A stretch of 64,000 nt of DNA from Heterohyrax brucei (lineage: Eukaryota; Chordata; Mammalia; Hyracoidea; Procaviidae): positions 137,860,829 through 137,924,828 of the forward strand of contig CM053143.1 of assembly GCA_028571685.1 (NCBI GenBank), written 5' to 3'. Position numbers and translations under genes: made by a program. Under the pieces are notes generated by a model. The model was not told the DNA's origin. It worked only from the letters and a program-made list of their open reading frames with translations, and searched no databases. This document shows, in pieces, positions 58,851 through 64,000 of the stretch; within the stretch, counting starts at the first letter, position 1, and the number at the start of each line of letters is the position of its first letter.

Positions 58851-59740
58851 TTGTAGATAAATTGGAATGTATGCATACAGTTGTTAATTTAACCTTACTG
58901 AAAAGGCTCAGAGCTTTTTCACTGATTTTAGAAACTGCACATATAGCAAGTAAAGGTGACTGTGGTGAAGAAGTTGTTGTGAGTAGAGATTGGTTTGGTT
59001 TTTCAAAGTGAGGGCAAATTTATGTAAAATTAAAGGGCAAGTATGAGTTGTCCATACATGGAGTGTTCCTAACCTGTGGCCTGCCAGTACCATAATGTTT
59101 TGATTACTTTAAATCAGGTTGTATAAATACTTAAACTTTGTTCTTTTTCAAAATTGTTTTGTTTCTTTTAGGTTCTTTGCATTTCATATAAATTTTAAAA
59201 TCAGTTTGTCACTTTGTGCAAAAGTGGCTCTTGAGATTGTAACTGGGATTGCTTAGAGTCTGTAGATCAGTTTGGGAGGAATTGACATCTTGAGAATATG
59301 GTTTTGTGATCTGTGAACACAATATACTTCTCCATTCATTTCACTCTTACACTTCTCCCAAAATACTTTTTTATTTTTTAATTGTGGTAAAAATACACAT
59401 AACAAAACATAGACCATCTTAAACTACTTAGTATACGATTCATTGACATTGGTTACATTCTTCAAGTTGTGCAACTAATATCACTATCCTTTTCCAAGTC
59501 ATTTTGTCACCATTAACATAAACTCAGTGCATGCTAAGCAGAAGCTCTCCATTTTCCCCTCCCTTTTGCACATAATAACTACAATATATCAAGATCTTTG
59601 GCTTTTCTGTATTTACTTATTTCATGTAAGTGAGATCATACATTATTTGTCCTTTTGAGATTTTAATCAGCCTGTTATTTCCAAGGTTAATCCATGTTGT
59701 GGCATGCATCAGGGCTTTACTTCTTTTTAATGACTTAGTA

Positions 59741-59893
59741 GGAAACCCTGGTGGTGTAGTGGTGTAGTGCTATGGCTGCTAAACAAAAGGTTGGCAGCTC
59801 AAATTCACCAGGCGCTCCTTGGAAACACTGTGTGGCAGTTCTACTCTGTCTTATAGGGTAACTATGGGTTAGAATCTACTGAAAGGCAACAAG
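59741..59893 (+). mobile_element. AfroSINE (short form) inside old L1
   Basis: GGAAACCCTGGTGGTGTAGT, box B CTCAAATTCACC, GTGTGGCAGTTCTACTCTG, tail TAGAATCTACTGAAAGGCAA. Confidence 0.92.
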
Positions 59894-60537
59894 TTTGTTT
59901 TTTTGTTTTTTTAAGGGTATTCCATTGTGTGAACATATATATATATATATATATGTTTATCACATTGTATCTATTTATCTGTTGTTGGACCTTTCACTTG
60001 TCCAACAGGTGAGCCTTTTGGATATTGTAAAAAGTACTGCGTTGGACGTTGGTGTAGAAGCTTCTGTTTGTATTTCAGTTTTCACTTGTTCTGGGTATAC
60101 AGTTGGATTGGGGTTGCTGGGTCATATGGTAGTTCTGTCTATGTGTAACTTTTTGAAGAACTGTCACACTGTTACCCACAGTGACTATACCCTTTTACGT
60201 TACTACCAGCGGTAAATGATTTCAGTTTCTCCACAACACCTATTGCTTAATGTTCTTTTAATTATTACCGTTTAGTAGGGGTAAGGCAGTATCTCATTGT
60301 AGTTCTGATTTTTACCTCTATTATGGCTAATGACATTGAACATCTTCTCATGTACTTGTTCCATTTGAATATTCACTTTGGTGGAATGCCTGTTCAGGTC
60401 CTTTGTTTTTTGGTTGAATTGTTTGTCTTTATCTTGTTAGGTATAGATTTTTAAATATGTTTTGGATATTAGATCCTTGTCAGGTATGTAGTTTCCTGAA
60501 AAATTTCTCCAAATCTATAGTTGTCTTTTCACATTTT

Positions 60538-61350
60538 TTTTAGCATGATTGAATGAAAGTGTACATTTCCATATAAATTTGCGTGCCCAGCTATATGCAG
60601 CTCGCACTGCTCTTCCTGCCTGATGACAGCACACTCTTCCTCTCATACATGTCTTATCCTCCAAATAATCTCGTGTCTGCTCCTCTCAACCCACTCTCCT
60701 TCCTCCAATAAGAGGTCAGCAGAACGACATCCTCTAGATGCATAGAACCATAAAGTGCACACATGATATGGTCTCACTGTGTTGCCACATCCAGTCCATT
60801 CCTGTCTGAAGAGTTGACCTCCATTATGATTTATGGATGGGGGCAGCATCAAGGCCAGGGGCCATGCTGCTAGGGACACTCCGAGGCCCGTGGACCATCA
60901 ATTGCGGTCTTTTAATAGAGATCTCAGGGTGCACCGCTTTTTATTCTTGTTTTGCCAGTGTGGCTCAACTTTGTGAGCTCCATCATGGCTATCACTGGTG
61001 GTGGCCAGGCACCGTCTGGTTCTTCCTGTGACAAGTCAATGTAGTCACCCATTCACGTGGGTCTCTCTGTCTTCTGGGTTCTCTTTCCCCCCTGTTTTGG
61101 TTTTTGGTGATCATCCGTTCCTGCTAAGCTGGGAACATTTGCTGTACCCTCAGATGGCAGCTTGGCAGCTTTCAGAACCCCAATGTGGGGTACAGAGGGC
61201 TCTCTTAGCAAAATGCTAGTTGTGCTAATTGGCCTTGATATCCTCTGAGAGCATGGTCGCTGGCCCCCTGCTCCTTGTAATATTGGATTAAGATAGGAGG
61301 AGTGATCATGTTATGTTGAAGTCCAGGTAATGTTGATCTTCTTCCTAATG
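60538..61350 (-). mobile_element. 5'-truncated L1 3' UTR with 15-bp target duplication, inside old L1
   Basis: It is the same 3' UTR type as the 7-kb L1. It is flanked by GTCTTTTCACATTTT (60523-60537) and GTCTTTTCGCATTTT (61351-61365), one mismatch. Old L1 sequence is continuous across the joint. Confidence 0.9.
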
Positions 61351-63400
61351 GTCTTTTCGCATTTTGGATGAAGTCCTTTGGTGATCAGTGGTATTTAATT
61401 TTTGTGAGGTTCCGTTTATCTGTTTTGTCTGTTGCTCTTTGTACTTTTTTTGTCATAGCTGATAATCCATTGGTTAAAAGTAGATCCCACAGCTATACTC
61501 CTGTATTTTTTCCTAAGAATTTTATGGTTTCAGTTTTCACATTTGTATCTTTGATCGATTTTGAGTTAGTTTTTGTATGTGGTGTAAAGCATGGATCCTG
61601 ATTCCTTCTTTCACGTTCAGAGTCCAATTTTCCCCACACCATTTGTTAAGGAGAGTACATGTAGCACGTCTCTCAAAAATCAGTTGACCTTATGTATGGA
61701 TTTACTGGTTGATTTTCAACTCTATTCTACTGCTCTGTGTGTCTTTTGTTAGACCACTACCAGTCTGGTCTGTTGTAATTACTATGATTTGATAATACCT
61801 TTTGAAATCAAGACGTGAGTTCTCCTACTTTATTTTTCTTCTACAAGATTGTACTAGCTATTAAATGTTCTTTGCCCATCCAGATTAATTTGAGGATTGT
61901 CTTGCCTGTTTCTATAAGGAAAATTCTGAGATTTTTTATGGATATTGTATTGAATATTTAGATTGATTTAGATAGTATTGACAACTACATTAAGTGTTCC
62001 AATTTACGAACACAGAATGTCCACTCATTTATTTAGGTTTTCTTTAATTTCTTTTAGGCATGTTGTATAATTTTCTGTATATGCGTTTTTCACCTTCCTG
62101 ACTAAACTGATTCCTACATATTCTTTTAGATGTTGTTAAAAAGACTAATGTTTTCTTAATTTCTTTTTCTACTTGCTCATTGCCTGTTTACTCGTTGTTA
62201 ATATGTAGAAACCCTACAGCTTTTGTCCTCTTGCTGAATTCATTTATTAGTTCTAACAGTTTCCTTGTGGATTCTTTGGAGTTTTCTATGTGTGGGATCA
62301 TGTCATCTGTGAAAAGGGATTGTTTTACTTCTCCTTTCCACCTTGGGTATCTTTGATTATTATTATTATTATTGCCTAGCCTATCTGGCTAGTTAGTCCA
62401 GAATGATGTTCAGTAGCAGTGGTAGAAGTGGGTATCCTTATCTTGTTCTTGATTTTAATGAAAAAACTTTTTCTCCCTTAAGTTGTTTTTTCTTGAATAC
62501 CTTTTATTAGGGAATTTCTCTTCTGTTACTCTCTTGTTTAGTTTATGTTACGGAAGGGTGTTAAATTTTGTCAGATGCCTTTTTTGTGTTGATTAAGATG
62601 GTCATATAGTTCTTTCTGTTTGGCTTATTAATGTGATGTCTTATATTGATTGACTTTCTAACATTAAACCACCTTTGCAGTCCTGAGATAAATCCCACTT
62701 GATTATAGTGTCTACTTCTTTTAATATGTTTTTGATTTGGTTTGTGTGTTTGTTTAAATTTTATCTGTATTCATTAGAGATATTAGCCTGCAGTTTTCTT
62801 GTGATGCTTTGGTTTGGGTATCAGAGTAATGCTCCCCTCTTACAGTGTGCTAGACATTGTTCCTTTTTTGTTTTTTGGAAAAGTTTAAGATTGGAATCAC
62901 TTCTATAAATGTTTGGTAGAATTCCCTATTGAATCCATCTGCTTCAGGCCTTTTGTTTTGACTGTTGATTACGTTTCATCACTAGTCAAGGGTCTGTTAA
63001 GATCCACTATTCATTCTTTTGAGTTAGTGTAGGGAATTCCTATTTCCAAGGGATTTGTCCATTTCCTCTAAATTACCCAACTTGTTGGCATGCAACTGTT
63101 CATGGCATTCACTCCTTCACAGTCCATTTTGTTTCTGTAGAATCTGTTGAATATCCCCACTTGGATTTCTAAAAATATTCCTTGGTTTTACTGATCTTTT
63201 CAAAAAACCAGCCTCTCGTGGTGCTGATTCTCTCTGTTGTTTTGCTACTCTGTGTTTAATTGATCTGTTCTGATCTTTATTATTTCCTTTCTTCTGGTAA
63301 CTTTGGGCCTAGTTTGCTCTTCTTTTGCTAATTCCTCAAGCTGTAGAATTAAACTATTAATTTTGTCTTATATACTTTTTTTCCCTTTAATACAGATATA

Positions 63401-64000
63401 TACCAGTATACTCTTAATAGTGGACTTTATTCATTCAGCAAGTTCTTAGTGAGCATCTGCAGTATGCTTGGCACTGTTTTAGTTTCTGGCATTACAGTAG
63501 TGAACAAAATGGGCACACACACAAATAATCCTATCCTTGATGAGTTTACATGCCAGGTGGAGAACCAAATGAGAAACTGCTGAGTTATATACAAGTTGAA
63601 TGGTCATTAATATTATTCAGAAAAATAAACCTAGTGTCAGGTCATAGTGTGAATTGAAGGGGTGTTATAATTTTAATTTAGAGAAACAGATATCCTCACT
63701 GAGAAGATGATATTTGAGCAGACCTTATGTCTGTTATGGACCCTAGCAATGTTGAAAATTCAGTAACCATTCTAAAGTTAAAGTTAAATAAAAACTAAAA
63801 ATTTAGTTTCTTAGTCACACTAGCCACATTTCAAGTGCTTAATAGCATTGCCTTTGAAATAAGAAGGGAAAAAGATGAGGATAACAGCATGAGTGAACTA
63901 AATCCTCATTTTTTTTTTTTAATAGGATGGAGTTAGTAGACATAATTTGAAGTTAAGTAATCAAGAAATTAAGACAGAGAAATGTTACCTGTAATTATAG
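63401..64000. other. Unassigned intron end with a MIR/L2-like fragment
   Basis: 63425-63560 (AGCATCTGCAGTATGCTTGG, CAGTAGTGAACAAAATGGGC, GATGAGTTTACATGCCAGG) resembles ancient MIR/L2-type sequence in + orientation. The rest shows no exon. A weak pyrimidine tract plus AATAG at 63910-63926 is followed by no open reading frame or CLOCK sequence I recognise. Confidence 0.45.

Larger units (their letters stand above)
59340..63400 (-). mobile_element. Old L1, minus strand, interrupted by an AfroSINE and by a younger L1
   Basis: Pieces at 59340-59740 (3' UTR), 59900-60537 (ORF2 C-terminus), and 61366-63400 (ORF2, including reversed text such as GATTTTGAGTTAGTTTTTGT and the reverse-transcriptase region) are colinear once the two insertions are removed. 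ATT and AT microsatellites occur at 62356 and 59936. Confidence 0.8.

Noticed and set aside
58140..58856. 238-codon + strand ORF, the longest in the window
   Set aside because: It lies antisense within a MaLR-like element, has a low-complexity Ser/Pro/Arg composition and no recognisable domain.
63900..63940. Possible splice acceptor for a CLOCK coding exon
   Set aside because: A T-run and AATAG are present but the following sequence does not read as any CLOCK segment.

Overview
This is nuclear genomic DNA from a placental mammal, almost certainly an afrotherian and probably a paenungulate (elephant, manatee or hyrax). The evidence is more than 20 copies of the afrotherian tRNA-derived AfroSINE, many lacking the central segment, alongside RTE-type (BovB-like) LINEs and long L1 elements. 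No prokaryotic or viral gene organisation is present. The window is intron- and repeat-dominated; only about 1% is exon.

Layout. (1) 1-20.1 kb: the 3' five coding exons of PDCL2 (phosducin-like 2) on the + strand, at 5051-5171, 6126-6216, 13533-13676, 16599-16807 and 19709-19866. All have consensus splice sites and matching phases. Together with an off-window first exon of about 6 coding nt they give a 242-residue protein. The introns carry a fragmented endogenous retrovirus, LTRs, old L1s and AfroSINEs. (2) 20.1-32.5 kb: intergenic. It holds AfroSINE clusters, an RTE LINE with an inverted 5' half (24.6-27.9 kb) that is itself hit by two LTRs, and an oppositely oriented RTE (28.7-31.2 kb) split by a 597-bp solo LTR with a perfect 5-bp target duplication. 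(3) 32.5-33.8 kb: a strong CpG island that, from synteny (PDCL2 lies just upstream of CLOCK on the same strand in mammals) and 5'UTR-like exons, I assign to the CLOCK promoter. The non-coding first exon ends at 33222 and a second non-coding exon spans 34175-34243. (4) 34.2-64 kb: a large CLOCK 5' intron. It contains a 7.1-kb L1 inserted into an older L1, further nested L1/RTE/LTR/AfroSINE insertions, and a striking 111-bp near-perfect hairpin at 47481-47591. CLOCK coding exons were not found; they should lie beyond 64000.

The two genes are ordinary and well described. I found no new gene system. The observations most worth a second look are the 51-bp-arm hairpin inside CLOCK, a solo LTR 4 kb upstream of CLOCK with four CACGTG E-boxes, a tRNA-Gly-headed SINE at 12.56 kb, and a set of insertion structures (twin-priming inversions, nested elements with intact target-site duplications) that give a relative chronology. 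L1- and MaLR-derived segments are almost all antisense to the two genes. Repeat family names come from recalled family features and are less certain than the structures themselves.
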